From contig OZ260083.1 in the NCBI GenBank assembly GCA_965284435.1, positions 3,038,001 to 3,102,000 of the forward strand: DNA of 64,000 bases, in the 5' to 3' direction. This document shows, one piece after another, positions 1 through 8,919 of the stretch. The notes beneath the pieces were generated by a model. The model made no database searches, was not told the DNA's origin, and saw nothing but the letters and a program-made list of their open reading frames with translations. Within the stretch, counting starts at the first letter, position 1, and every line of letters begins with the position of its first letter. The DNA is from CAIYZT01 sp947461435. Lineage in GTDB: Bacteria > Pseudomonadota > Alphaproteobacteria > Rhodobacterales > Rhodobacteraceae. The position numbers and the translations under genes were made by a program.

Positions 1-1382
1 GGCTCCATCATCGACAACGCCGTAGAAAGGCACTGTCGAAGATCAACGGGTTCTAATGCTTCCGTCCCCTTGCGGGCGTATGACTTCAATTGACGCGTTA
101 TGGCGCCCATGCGTTCGATCAAGTCGTCGATGCGCTGAAATGACGACAATGCCTCTTCGGGCCGCTTTCGCACAAGCAGGAGCCGGGCGCCCGCAAGGTA
201 AGTCTTCATCGCAGCAAGGGGCTGGTTCAATTCGTGGCTGACTGCCGCCGACATCTCTCCCAACGCGGCCAGCTTCGAAGATTGGGCCAGCGTCAACTCG
301 GCGACTTCAAGCGTTTTCTGGACCTTTTCACGCTCTGCGATTTCTCGGCTCAGCCGAGAGTTCAAAAGCCGCAATTCGGCGGACTCTCGCTTCGCAACCA
401 TGGATTGCGACCAGGCGCGCCGCGACAAGATGTAAAAGGTCATGGTCATGAAAATTGCAAAACCCATGATTTCAAGCGCCAAGACACCGTTGACCTTTTC
501 GCGAACAGAATCGTAGGCCGCAAAGCTGACCATCCGCCACCCTTGGAAGGGCACTCGAGCATCAGTTCGAAGCACACCCTCTCCACGCAAATACGCATCT
601 GGAGGATTCTGGGCAAAACCCTTCGTGACCGACAGCGCTCTATCAAAGACAGAAGGAACATCTGTGGTCGTCGTTACTTCGTCCAGAGACATTCCGTGCC
701 AGCGTGATTCCGTGGCCAAGACAACTTTGTTTTCACTGTCGGTTACGAGGACAACGTCTTGCAATCCTGACCAAGCGCGTTCGTATTTTGAAAGATCGGC
801 AGCGACAACAATAACCCCTGCAAGTTTCCCCTCAAACAGTATGACACGGCTGTAAGTAAAGTCGAAGCCGCCACCGGGGGCTTCTGACGTACTGAACACC
901 GTGTCTACTGACCGGCTGGCTTGGACAAAATAGGGTCTGGACCTGTGATTGGTTCCCAACAGATTGCGGTTCGTCGCCCCACGGACGATTCCATCACTAT
1001 CCAAGAGCAAGATCGATGCTGCATTGATCTCGTCTTGCACCCCCATCAGGCGCCGCGATGTATCCGAAAACTCCCCTTTGGCGAGAGCCTCTGAAATGGC
1101 AGGATCGCCAGACAAGAGAAGCGGAACGATAGATGTTCGCTGCAACTCAGAGATAATATTTCCTGAATAGAATGCGAGCCGCAGTTCCGCTCTGTTGCGT
1201 GTCGTTTCAGTGAAACGTTCAGACATCCATCTGTTCGTGACCAGAACAACACCAATGGCCATAAGAACCACTAAACCAAGTGCGAGCCTGACCCACCAAG
1301 CGGCATTTTGGCCGCCCGGGCCCGCACCGCTTCGTCCCGGATTGCGCTCGACATGTGCCACTTTGAGGGTTCCTTCACTCAT
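1..1382 (-). CDS. dctB: C4-dicarboxylate sensor histidine kinase, DctB type (partial, cut by window start)
   Basis: This is the first 460 residues of a membrane sensor kinase; the ATPase domain lies beyond the window edge. One membrane segment is at about residues 29-49 and a second at about 300-320. Between them is a roughly 250-residue periplasmic double-Cache-like sensor. A helical linker (325-368) leads to the dimerisation box SHELNQPLAAMKTYL with phospho-acceptor H383. The N-rich H-box and the layout match DctB, which controls C4-dicarboxylate uptake together with DctD; the ligand is inferred. An in-frame stop lies four codons before the ATG at 1382, so this start is secure. Other Cache/HisKA kinases remain possible. 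Confidence 0.8.
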   Translation of the reverse strand, partial: MSEGTLKVAHVERNPGRSGAGPGGQNAAWWVRLALGLVVLMAIGVVLVTNRWMSERFTETTRNRAELRLAFYSGNIISELQRTSIVPLLLSGDPAISEALAKGEFSDTSRRLMGVQDEINAASILLLDSDGIVRGATNRNLLGTNHRSRPYFVQASRSVDTVFSTSEAPGGGFDFTYSRVILFEGKLAGVIVVAADLSKYERAWSGLQDVVLVTDSENKVVLATESRWHGMSLDEVTTTTDVPSVFDRALSVTKGFAQNPPDAYLRGEGVLRTDARVPFQGWRMVSFAAYDSVREKVNGVLALEIMGFAIFMTMTFYILSRRAWSQSMVAKRESAELRLLNSRLSREIAEREKVQKTLEVAELTLAQSSKLAALGEMSAAVSHELNQPLAAMKTYLAGARLLLVRKRPEEALSSFQRIDDLIERMGAITRQLKSYARKGTEALEPVDLRQCLSTALSMME

Positions 1383-1428
1383 GGCCCAAAGTTAGGCCCG
1401 CAGGACCTATGTCTCAACAGGGCTTCCC

Positions 1429-2097
1429 CTAGGCAAGCGCCATCCCGCCCATCAGAGATTTGAACAAACCGGCGCCGTCTACTCCGCCATGACGTTGGTC
1501 TACAACACGTTCAGGATGCGGCATCATCCCCAAAACACGGCGGTTCTCGGACAGCACACCCGCGATATCCGCAATAGAGCCGTTAGGATTGATGCCATAG
1601 GTAAAAGCAATTCGATCCTCGCCCTTCAGCTTTGCCAGACCGTCTTGGTCAATCAAATAATTTCCGTCGTGATGGGCGATTGGAATGGTAATCGACTGAC
1701 CTGTTGCATAGGCCGAAGTGAACGCACTTGCCGTGGTCGCAACATGCAGGTTTTGCATTCTGCAGATAAATTTTAGACGGGCGTTGCGCATCAGGGCCCC
1801 CGGCAATAGGCGCATTTCAGTCAATACCTGAAACCCATTGCAAACACCCAGAACATATCCCCCCCGGGCCGCATGTGCTACCACAGCGGCAGCGATGGGT
1901 GATTGAGCGGCAATTGCACCGCAACGCAAGTAATCGCCAAAAGAAAATCCCCCGGGAATACCAACGACATCCGTTCCTGCGGGCAAAGACGTATCCTTAT
2001 GCCAGACACGCGAAACCTCAAAACCAGAAAGTGCGAATCCCTCAGCAAGATCGCGATCGCAGTTTGAACCGGGGAAGGTGACGACGGCAGCTTTCAT
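1429..2097 (-). CDS. purQ: Phosphoribosylformylglycinamidine synthase subunit PurQ (glutaminase)
   Basis: Glutamine amidotransferase subunit of the PurLQS complex, which converts FGAR to FGAM in purine synthesis. The class I amidotransferase triad is visible: nucleophile C86 in GVCNGFQ, H194 and E196 in MPHPER. At 222 residues it has the normal length. The ATG at 2097 is chosen because AGGAG lies 7-8 bases upstream and the protein then begins MKAAVVTFPG, as in the family. Its partner purS lies upstream, but an alcohol dehydrogenase gene separates them. Confidence 0.96.
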   Translation of the reverse strand: MKAAVVTFPGSNCDRDLAEGFALSGFEVSRVWHKDTSLPAGTDVVGIPGGFSFGDYLRCGAIAAQSPIAAAVVAHAARGGYVLGVCNGFQVLTEMRLLPGALMRNARLKFICRMQNLHVATTASAFTSAYATGQSITIPIAHHDGNYLIDQDGLAKLKGEDRIAFTYGINPNGSIADIAGVLSENRRVLGMMPHPERVVDQRHGGVDGAGLFKSLMGGMALA

Positions 2098-2253
2098 GGC
2101 GGCGCTCCTATAAATTTTCTGAATTGCCCATACCTCAAAGCCGACTAGGGAACCAGACCCTGAGCGGACTGAGCAATCCGATTTTTCCTTGGGCCGACGG
2201 ACCATGCGTGGGTCGCGTCGAAAGCCTGATTACGTTCTGAGGCTTTGAAAGGT

Positions 2254-3291
2254 TTAGTTTGCAAAACTGGTGATGACCGCAACGCCGGGCGGCATCGGCG
2301 CGTTGAAGGCGCGCAGTTCCGAACTGGCCTCAGACAAGGAAACATGCCGCGCCACGATCGGGCGTACATCCACTTTTCCTGTTTCAATCAACGTCAAAAG
2401 TGAGGGGTAGCGCCAACTTGGCATGCCTCGGGTCCCGAAGAGGGCCAATTGTTTCATGTAAACTGCATTCATATTGATAGGCATAACGGCGGTATGGCCT
2501 GTTGGAAGGCCAACCTGAACATGCCGTCCCAGTGGGCGCAGGCATCCAAGAGAGGCATTCGTGGTCTCGGCAATTCCCAAGGCCTCGACGCTTATATGTG
2601 CTCCGCCCCGTGTTATTTCGACGATTTTGGACGCAACATCACCGTCGCGTGCACTAACGGCCGCTTCAGCACCCAAACTTAGCGCGTGATCAAGACGCTC
2701 TTGGACAATATCCACGACGATCACGCGTGCGCCAAGCGCAAGACCAATCAACAGGACGGAAAGTCCAATGCCTCCAGTGCCATGGACTGCCAACCATTCG
2801 CCGGCTTGCAGGCCTGCACGCCCCGTCAACGCTTGAAACGCCGTTGTAACGCGGCAGCCAAGGCCGGCAGCAAGCGCCGGGGTCAAGCTGTCTGGCAGGC
2901 GCGCAAGGTTGTGGGCATGGGGCGCAGAAACATATTCAGCATAGGCCCCCGGTTCGCCAAACCCCGGCACACGTTGCGCCCGGCACGTCGTTGTCTGCCC
3001 GGACCGACATTCCGGGCAGGCCCCGCAGGACAGGATGAAGGGGGCAATCACCCTGTCCCCCACCCGCCATTGGGACAAAGGTCCACTCTCGACCACCTCA
3101 CCGCAGTATTCGTGACCCGGTATTGCGCCCGGTTTCACTTTCGGATGCTCGCCCACCCAGCCATGCCAGTCACTGCGGCATATTCCGCAAGCCAAAACTC
3201 GCAAGACAACGCCGTCCGCCTCGCACCGCGGATCTGGGATGGATTCTAAACTCAAATCGGCATTGTATTCGCGAATGACTGCAGCACGCAT
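2254..3291 (-). CDS. Zinc-dependent alcohol dehydrogenase (MDR family)
   Basis: A 345-residue medium-chain dehydrogenase. Catalytic zinc ligands are C38 (GICRSD), H60-E61 (GHE) and C146. Structural zinc cysteines are C89, C92, C95 and C103. The Rossmann loop GTGGIG is at 171-176, followed by an acidic residue at the end of the next strand, as in NAD-preferring enzymes. The substrate cannot be read from the sequence. The gene sits between purS and purQ in the same direction, with a 306-base AT-richer stretch upstream, so it probably has its own promoter. It has no evident role in purine synthesis. Confidence 0.9.
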   Translation of the reverse strand: MRAAVIREYNADLSLESIPDPRCEADGVVLRVLACGICRSDWHGWVGEHPKVKPGAIPGHEYCGEVVESGPLSQWRVGDRVIAPFILSCGACPECRSGQTTTCRAQRVPGFGEPGAYAEYVSAPHAHNLARLPDSLTPALAAGLGCRVTTAFQALTGRAGLQAGEWLAVHGTGGIGLSVLLIGLALGARVIVVDIVQERLDHALSLGAEAAVSARDGDVASKIVEITRGGAHISVEALGIAETTNASLGCLRPLGRHVQVGLPTGHTAVMPINMNAVYMKQLALFGTRGMPSWRYPSLLTLIETGKVDVRPIVARHVSLSEASSELRAFNAPMPPGVAVITSFAN

Positions 3292-3597
3292 GCATGGGTT
3301 CCTTCATGTTGGACAGGCTCGCCCTTCGGGACCATCTGTAACTTGGCCGTGATTCATTCAAGACACAAAAGTATGCGATAGCAGTGTCTTTACTGGACAG
3401 CTAATACCAACAGCAAAAATACGATTTTGAGACACCAAAGGACCAGAAAAAACTTGACCAGCTTTCTTATCATAGGCCGATCCTTTCACGCGTGATGCCA
3501 AAAGCACCGATTTCCTGTAAGGATAAATCCCGGCATTGTATCGCTGGATAAGGCCATGACACGAAAAGGCAGCCAGATCGATTGGCCTTGGCGCCTA
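3292..3597. other. Intergenic stretch between purS and the alcohol dehydrogenase
   Basis: A 306-base gap, AT-richer than its surroundings. The short open frames across it lack ribosome binding sites and recognisable protein sequence. It probably carries the alcohol dehydrogenase promoter and the end of the purC-purS transcript. I could not identify an operator or a terminator. Confidence 0.5.
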
Positions 3598-3837
3598 TCA
3601 GATAATTTCTACACGATAGCTTTCGATGACCGTGTTTGCCAAAAGCTTTTCGCACATTGCCTTTACATTGGCCTCAGCCAGCGCTGTGTCGCCGTCGGCC
3701 ATTTCCAACTCAATCACCTTGCCTTGACGCACACCCGTGACACCAGCAAAGCCCAAGGTGCCCAAAGCATGGCGGACCGCCTCGCCCTGAACATCTAGTA
3801 CGCCGGCTTTCAACATAACGGTGACGCGGGCTTTCAT
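3598..3837 (-). CDS. purS: Phosphoribosylformylglycinamidine synthase subunit PurS
   Basis: A 79-residue protein, the usual PurS size. It starts MKARVTVMLKAGVLDVQG and contains the pattern LGTLGF...VRQGKVIELE typical of the family. PurS bridges PurL and PurQ and supports ammonia channelling. It lies 65 bases downstream of purC in the same direction, consistent with a purC-purS transcript. Confidence 0.95.
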   Translation of the reverse strand: MKARVTVMLKAGVLDVQGEAVRHALGTLGFAGVTGVRQGKVIELEMADGDTALAEANVKAMCEKLLANTVIESYRVEII

Positions 3838-3902
3838 CGGGCTTCCTCCGGTTTTGAAGTGATTGATCGCCCATACCCAAGGGCAAACGGGGCAGCAAGA
3901 GT

Positions 3903-4667
3903 TTAGTTTATGACCGTTGGTTTTGCAGGATGGGTGACGTTTGAGGGCATGACCCCCAAACGGCGGGCGAGTTCCTGATACACATCAGCCATTGGCCCCG
4001 GTTCTGCACCCGGCTGCAATTCAGACCGTTCGGCCGCAGCACGCAGATCCCAAAGACGACAACTGTCAGGGCTGATTTCATCCGCCACGATCAGTCGCAT
4101 AAAGTCCCCTTCCCAAACCCGGCCCACTTCGATCCGAAAGTCCGCAAGCCGTATTCCCACCCCCAACATGACGCCAGACAGGAAATCGTTGACCCGCAAA
4201 GCCAGCGCCACCACATCATCCAGATCTTGTTGATTTGCCCAACCGAAGGCAACGATATGCTCTTCCGCGACCATGGGATTGGAAAGTCGATCGTCCTTGT
4301 AATAGTATTCAACGATAGGTCGCGGCAGCGCTGTTCCTTCTGGAATTCCTAGTTTCTCGGTCAACTCGCCTGCCGCAAAATTGCGAACGACGATTTGCAA
4401 CGGCAGGATTTCCGCCATCCGCACCAGTTGCTCACGCATGTTGACGCGGCGTATGAAATGGGTCGGAACGCCTATGGCGTTCAGGCCCGCCATGAAAAAT
4501 TCTGAAAGACGGTTGTTCAAAACGCCCTTTCCTTCAACGGGTGCTGGTTGAGCATCTGAAGCCGTCGGCGCTGTGTCGTCCTTGAAATACTGAATCAGAG
4601 TGCCTGGTTCCGGTCCTTCGTACAAAATCTTGGCCGAGCCTTCGTAAACTTTTTTTCTACGCGCCAT
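3903..4667 (-). CDS. purC: SAICAR synthetase (phosphoribosylaminoimidazole-succinocarboxamide synthase)
   Basis: ATP-dependent ligase joining CAIR and aspartate in purine synthesis. The 254-residue protein begins MARRKKVYEGSAKILYEG, the family's phosphate-binding opening, and keeps the conserved FKDDTAP, RREQLV-type and DFRIEVGR segments. The start at 4667 gives the family N terminus; an upstream in-frame start would add eight residues that are not family-like. It heads the purC-purS-(ADH)-purQ stretch. Confidence 0.96.
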   Translation of the reverse strand: MARRKKVYEGSAKILYEGPEPGTLIQYFKDDTAPTASDAQPAPVEGKGVLNNRLSEFFMAGLNAIGVPTHFIRRVNMREQLVRMAEILPLQIVVRNFAAGELTEKLGIPEGTALPRPIVEYYYKDDRLSNPMVAEEHIVAFGWANQQDLDDVVALALRVNDFLSGVMLGVGIRLADFRIEVGRVWEGDFMRLIVADEISPDSCRLWDLRAAAERSELQPGAEPGPMADVYQELARRLGVMPSNVTHPAKPTVIN

Positions 4668-4828
4668 AACTTCGGTCCTTGCCAACGGCAAAAGGGCGGC
4701 GAACGGCCACCCGGTTGATGCGGGCTATAAAGAAGGCTGCCGAAAGCTGCAACTGCCCGTGAATGCCAAGGTCGGTGACATCGTGCGCCTCAGGTGCCAA
4801 GATGCCTGAGCGTACTTTGAGGTGAGTG

Positions 4829-5416
4829 ATGGGACGGCAAGCGCAGGCGCAGATTTCGTTTCGCGGCCAGAAAGGTCAGACTCGTCTTTTGCTTGAGGCC
4901 GATGAACTGATCTGCAGAGGAGAGATCCGTGCCGTGATTTCAAGGGCCGCCATCGTAGATTTTGTCGTTCAGGGAGACGATCTGATCCTTGCGCTGCAAG
5001 AAGATACGCTTGTGGCGAGCCTCGGGGCCAAAGAGGCGGCGCTTTGGGCGAAGGCTCTGGCAAAACCGGTTCCAACATTGTCTGAGAAGTTGGGAATTGG
5101 ATCAGGTCGAAAGGCTTTTGTCGTCGACGCCATCAAAGACCAAGACCTTGCCGCTGCGCTTAAAGGCAAAGTAACACAAGACATTGGCAACGCGGCCGTT
5201 GCCGTGGCGGAACTGAGCCGCCGCGAAGATTTGGTCCAAGTGCTTTCAAAAATTGGCCGACTTTCCTTTTGGGGAGTGACAGAAAAAGGCAAGAACAGCT
5301 CTTTTTCAGACGCCGATCTGCGCAGAGAAATGAGGGTTTTGGGATACGTCGACACGAAGGCTTGTTCTGTTTCTACCCGCATGACCGCTACACGATGGCA
5401 AATACGCTCGGCTTAA
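4829..5416 (+). CDS. Conserved hypothetical protein, 195 aa
   Basis: I do not recognise a characterised family. The first 80 residues look like a compact beta-rich fold (LLLEADELICRGEIRAVISRAAI...VQGDDLILAL). The C-terminal part has VVDAIKDQDLAAAL and a segment near residue 150 with SFWGVTEK. There is no signal peptide or membrane segment. The ATG at 4829 is preferred over GTG 4826 because GAGG lies six bases before it. It is divergent from purC and upstream of the DUF1476 gene. The coding pattern is clear; the function is unknown. Confidence 0.75.
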   Translation: MGRQAQAQISFRGQKGQTRLLLEADELICRGEIRAVISRAAIVDFVVQGDDLILALQEDTLVASLGAKEAALWAKALAKPVPTLSEKLGIGSGRKAFVVDAIKDQDLAAALKGKVTQDIGNAAVAVAELSRREDLVQVLSKIGRLSFWGVTEKGKNSSFSDADLRREMRVLGYVDTKACSVSTRMTATRWQIRSA

Positions 5417-5518
5417 GACAAAGCGTCGCATAATGTGATTAGGGTCGGGGGCTTGAAGGCCAACGCGCGCGCAGGCATATGAAAGAGAGTATTTTGAAAC
5501 AGTTTTGGAGGGTCCATG

Positions 5519-5833
5519 ATGTCCACCTTTGACGACCGCGAAAATGCCTTTGAATCTAAATTTGCCCATGATTCTGAAATGCAGTTTCGGGCTGAGGCAA
5601 GACGCAACAAATTGGTCGGCCTATGGGCTGCAGAACTGTTGGGATTTTCGGGCGAGGCGGCAGCGGATTATGCGATGAGCGTTGTAAGCGCAGATTTTGA
5701 AGAAGCTGGAATAGAGGACGTCGTTCGCAAACTGGTCGGCGATTTGGGGGCGAAGTCCAGCGCAGAACAGATCCGAGCCAAAATGTCAGAGTTGCTGCCA
5801 GTCGCGAAGGCGCAGCTTATGGGCGAAATCTGA
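5519..5833 (+). CDS. DUF1476 protein, F1-ATPase zeta-subunit type inhibitor
   Basis: A 104-residue helical protein beginning MSTFDDRENAFESKFAHD and continuing EMQFRAEARRNKLVGLWAAELLG, the hallmark of DUF1476. In Paracoccus this family is the zeta subunit, whose N terminus inhibits ATP hydrolysis by the F1Fo-ATP synthase. Role here is by homology. ATG 5519 is favoured over 5516 because the GGAGG at 5507-5511 then has seven-base spacing. Location next to purC is typical of Rhodobacteraceae, to my knowledge. Confidence 0.92.
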   Translation: MSTFDDRENAFESKFAHDSEMQFRAEARRNKLVGLWAAELLGFSGEAAADYAMSVVSADFEEAGIEDVVRKLVGDLGAKSSAEQIRAKMSELLPVAKAQLMGEI

Positions 5834-5863
5834 CCAAGCGCCACCGCAGACTTGGGAAAACTC

Positions 5864-5881
5864 CCGCCCAATTTTGGGCGG
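5864..5881 (+). terminator. Hairpin downstream of the DUF1476 gene
   Basis: CCGCCCAA and TTGGGCGG form a perfect 8-bp stem with a two-base loop, 30 bases after the DUF1476 stop. No long T-run follows, so it may be a weak terminator or only an mRNA 3' end structure. Confidence 0.45.
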
Positions 5882-5949
5882 ACGGATCTTTGATGCATTA
5901 AGGCCCCATTACAGGTTTCTCCCTTACCTTGTCCCTTCAGAGATGAATC

Positions 5950-7860
5950 ATGGGGCGGGACGTGGGCCGAAATATTGAGCAAAACAAGGGCGAGACGGTC
6001 AGAGGGCTTTTTCGGCGTCAAGCGCTTCGTGTTGCCATGTCAATTGGGCTTTGCGCACTGATGCTTTGCCTGATGATTTACCGGTTTTCCGCTTTGGAAC
6101 CAAAGGCGGTTACCCAAGCCTTTCAAACCTTGTCCTACTGGGCTTGGTTTCTGGCCATTTTGGCGACTGCGGTCAGCTTTGGCGCCGTCGGACAATATGA
6201 TGTGGTGATCCACCGGCATTTCATCACAAAGATTCCATTTTCTCGCGCCCGTCGTGCAGGAATCTGTGCCATCGCCGTCAGTCAAATGATGGGGCTGGGC
6301 GTTATTTCCGGAACGATCCTTAGGTGGCGCTTGCTGCCAGAAATCGGACTTTGGCAGGCAACCAAACTCACAGTCTCGGTTGCTGTGTCGTTTCTTTGCG
6401 CCTTGGCGATGATGACGGCCCTCGCGACAGTGGTTTTGCCACATGCTCCGTTCAAAGCATTAGCTGCGACTGTTCTTTGCTTTGGCGTCCTTATCGGACT
6501 CCTTTCGTTCTTTTCACCTCGCTTTGGCCGACAACGTGTACCTTTGCCAAATCTCTTCACTATAGCGCAGCTGCTCGCTCTTTGTTTTGTTGACACATTG
6601 GCAGCCGGTTTGGCGCTGTATGTACTTTGTCCATCCAGCATGGATTTGACCCTTTCGGTCCTTATTCCGGCCTTCATGGTCGCTTTGGGGGCCGGAATTG
6701 TCTCAGGGGTGCCCGGCGGAATGGGCGCGTTTGAATTGACACTTTTGGCCTTGCTGCCAACCCACCCCGAAGCAGAACTTTTGGCCGCCATTCTTGCTTG
6801 GCGCATCGTTTATTTTGCCATCCCTGCAATTTTTGGGGCCGGGGTTGCACTACGGGGCGCCGGACCGTCAAAAATTGGATCGGCCTCACCAGATCCTCGT
6901 TTGATTGCAAAGGCAGACCGCGCGGAAGTGCAAATTCTCAGACAAGGCGAACATTGCTTGTCGGGGAGTTCTGAAACCGGACATTGGGTGACAGGACGAA
7001 CACCACACTTTCTGGTCGGTCTGTTTGATCCCATCGAAAAAAATGCACGCGCTGCCTGCGGAATGAAAAGGTTAGCCTTGAATGAAGGCCGATTGGCGGT
7101 CCTTTACAGAGTGCCGGGGCGAACAGCCGCGCTTGCGCGCCATGCGGGCTTTCAAGTCACTCTCTTATCAAGAGAAGCCATTCTACCGCTGCAAACTTAC
7201 CGGACAAACTCACCGTCCCGGTCAGGTCTTCGCCGCAAGCTTCGTAAAGCAAATGCAGCGGGAATCGTCATCGAAGGACCGGAATCGGCCCAAAACTGGA
7301 CGGCTCTAGATAGAATTGCTGCCGATTGGGCGCACAAGCACGGTGGCGAGCGTGGATTTTCCATGGGGCGTTATAGCCAATCCTATGTGCGCGGTCAGCG
7401 GCTTTACACCGCCGTTTTGAATGGCGTGCCCATCGCCTTTGCGACTTTTCATGAGGGGCAAAACGAATGGGTCTTGGATTTGATGCGGCATGGCGCGCAA
7501 ATTCCAGACGGAACGATGCATTTGCTTGTCCACACGGCGATCACTGAGGCTCAATCATTGGGTTTGAAGCAGTTATCCCTCGCGGCGGCTCCTGAAACGG
7601 CTTTTGGTCTTTCACAGCGCTTATTGTGCCTTTTCGAAAGGATCAAACCAGACGACGGAACGGGTCTCGCTCAGTTTAAGGCTTCCTTTGCACCACATTG
7701 GGAAAGGCGCTATTTCTGCATTTCCAACAAATTTGTCCTGCCGCTCGCCGCTTGGGAAATCATGCGCGCCATTCATTACCCACCATCGCTTAATCCTCGG
7801 TTGGAGATGTCACCAAATGACGGGGCTGATCCGGAATATGCGTTTGCCTCTACGCGGTGA
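5950..7860 (+). CDS. MprF-like bifunctional aminoacyl-lipid synthase/flippase (DUF2156)
   Basis: A 636-residue protein. Residues about 30-300 are a polytopic membrane domain with the flippase-type motif GVPGGMGAFE at 253-262. The cytoplasmic C-terminal half (about 320-610) is a DUF2156 GNAT-fold domain with HGGERGFSMGRYSQ, VLDLMRHG..PDGTMHLL and FKASFAPHWERRY. This matches MprF, which transfers an amino acid from tRNA to phosphatidylglycerol and flips the product. Other members make different lipids, so lysyl-PG is not certain. Family members lower envelope negative charge and raise resistance to cationic peptides. Confidence 0.82.
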   Translation: MGRDVGRNIEQNKGETVRGLFRRQALRVAMSIGLCALMLCLMIYRFSALEPKAVTQAFQTLSYWAWFLAILATAVSFGAVGQYDVVIHRHFITKIPFSRARRAGICAIAVSQMMGLGVISGTILRWRLLPEIGLWQATKLTVSVAVSFLCALAMMTALATVVLPHAPFKALAATVLCFGVLIGLLSFFSPRFGRQRVPLPNLFTIAQLLALCFVDTLAAGLALYVLCPSSMDLTLSVLIPAFMVALGAGIVSGVPGGMGAFELTLLALLPTHPEAELLAAILAWRIVYFAIPAIFGAGVALRGAGPSKIGSASPDPRLIAKADRAEVQILRQGEHCLSGSSETGHWVTGRTPHFLVGLFDPIEKNARAACGMKRLALNEGRLAVLYRVPGRTAALARHAGFQVTLLSREAILPLQTYRTNSPSRSGLRRKLRKANAAGIVIEGPESAQNWTALDRIAADWAHKHGGERGFSMGRYSQSYVRGQRLYTAVLNGVPIAFATFHEGQNEWVLDLMRHGAQIPDGTMHLLVHTAITEAQSLGLKQLSLAAAPETAFGLSQRLLCLFERIKPDDGTGLAQFKASFAPHWERRYFCISNKFVLPLAAWEIMRAIHYPPSLNPRLEMSPNDGADPEYAFASTR

Positions 7861-7901
7861 GCATGACAAAATGAGCGGTAATTCATTTCCATGAGGTTTC
7901 C

Positions 7902-8915
7902 ATGGCCGACAATGCCCTTTCCAAATTGCTTTCGACCCACGATTGGCTGATGGCCGATGGGGCAACAGGCACAAATCTTTTCAACATGGGATTGTCGTCG
8001 GGCGAGCCGCCAGAAATGTGGAACATCGATAAGCCAGACAACATACGCAAGTTGTACAAAGGCGCCGTCGATGCTGGATCAGATATATTTCTAACGAATT
8101 CATTCGGTGGCAATGCGAGCCGAATGAAATTGCATGGCCTGCAGGGACGCGTTCGAGAGATCAACCGCGTCGCCGCCAGCCTTGGCAGAGAAATTGCGGA
8201 TGCTGCCGGCCGAACTGTGGTGGTAGCAGGATCCGTTGGACCCACCGGAGAGATTTTTGAGCCGATGGGGACCCTTACCCATACATCAGCAGTTGAGATG
8301 TTCCACGAGCAAGCTGAGGGCCTTAAAGAAGGCGGCGCGGATGTACTTTGGGTTGAAACCATCTCTGCGGCTGAAGAATATATCGCCGCCGCCGAGGCTG
8401 CGCGGCTGGCCGGCATGCCTTGGTGCGGTACAATGAGTTTTGATACCGCAGGACGCACAATGATGGGGTTGACCTCGGCGCAATTGGCCGACCTCGTCGA
8501 AACCTTGCCGAACCCACCGATTGCCTTTGGGGCGAATTGCGGTGTTGGCGCGTCCGACCTGATGCGGACTGTGCTTGGCTTTGCAGCGCATGGCAGTTCG
8601 CGGCCATTTATCGCAAAGGGAAATGCCGGAATACCCAAGTATCACAATGGACATATCCATTATGACGGCACGCCAGAGCTCATGGCGGAATATGCGATCT
8701 TGGCGCGGGATGCCGGGGTGCGGATAATCGGCGGTTGTTGCGGCACGATGCCTGAACATCTGCGCGCCATGCGCGATGCATTGGAAACGCGCCCTACCGG
8801 CCCGAGACCAACTCTCGAAAACGTCGCGGCGCAACTTGGCGGGTTCTCATCAACTTCGGACGGTACCGACGGGGCCGGCCCTGCCCCACGTGAGCGCCGC
8901 GGGCGGCGCGGTTAA
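7902..8915 (+). CDS. bmt: Homocysteine S-methyltransferase (betaine--homocysteine / split MetH homocysteine domain)
   Basis: A 337-residue TIM-barrel homocysteine methyltransferase. It begins with DGATGTNLF at about 19-27. Zinc-binding cysteines are visible as C213 (GANCGVG) and C279-C280 (GGCCGT). It corresponds to the homocysteine domain of cobalamin methionine synthase without the pterin or B12 domains. Rhodobacteraceae orthologues are usually called betaine-homocysteine methyltransferase, but in Phaeobacter a similar protein is one part of a split methionine synthase. The corrinoid protein gene 1.2 kb downstream on the same strand favours the split-MetH reading. Confidence 0.88.
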   Translation: MADNALSKLLSTHDWLMADGATGTNLFNMGLSSGEPPEMWNIDKPDNIRKLYKGAVDAGSDIFLTNSFGGNASRMKLHGLQGRVREINRVAASLGREIADAAGRTVVVAGSVGPTGEIFEPMGTLTHTSAVEMFHEQAEGLKEGGADVLWVETISAAEEYIAAAEAARLAGMPWCGTMSFDTAGRTMMGLTSAQLADLVETLPNPPIAFGANCGVGASDLMRTVLGFAAHGSSRPFIAKGNAGIPKYHNGHIHYDGTPELMAEYAILARDAGVRIIGGCCGTMPEHLRAMRDALETRPTGPRPTLENVAAQLGGFSSTSDGTDGAGPAPRERRGRRG

Positions 8916-8919
8916 GGCA

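Noticed and set aside
3470..3655. 61-aa minus-strand frame upstream of the alcohol dehydrogenase
   Set aside because: It overlaps the end of purS in another frame and has no ribosome site or recognisable sequence.
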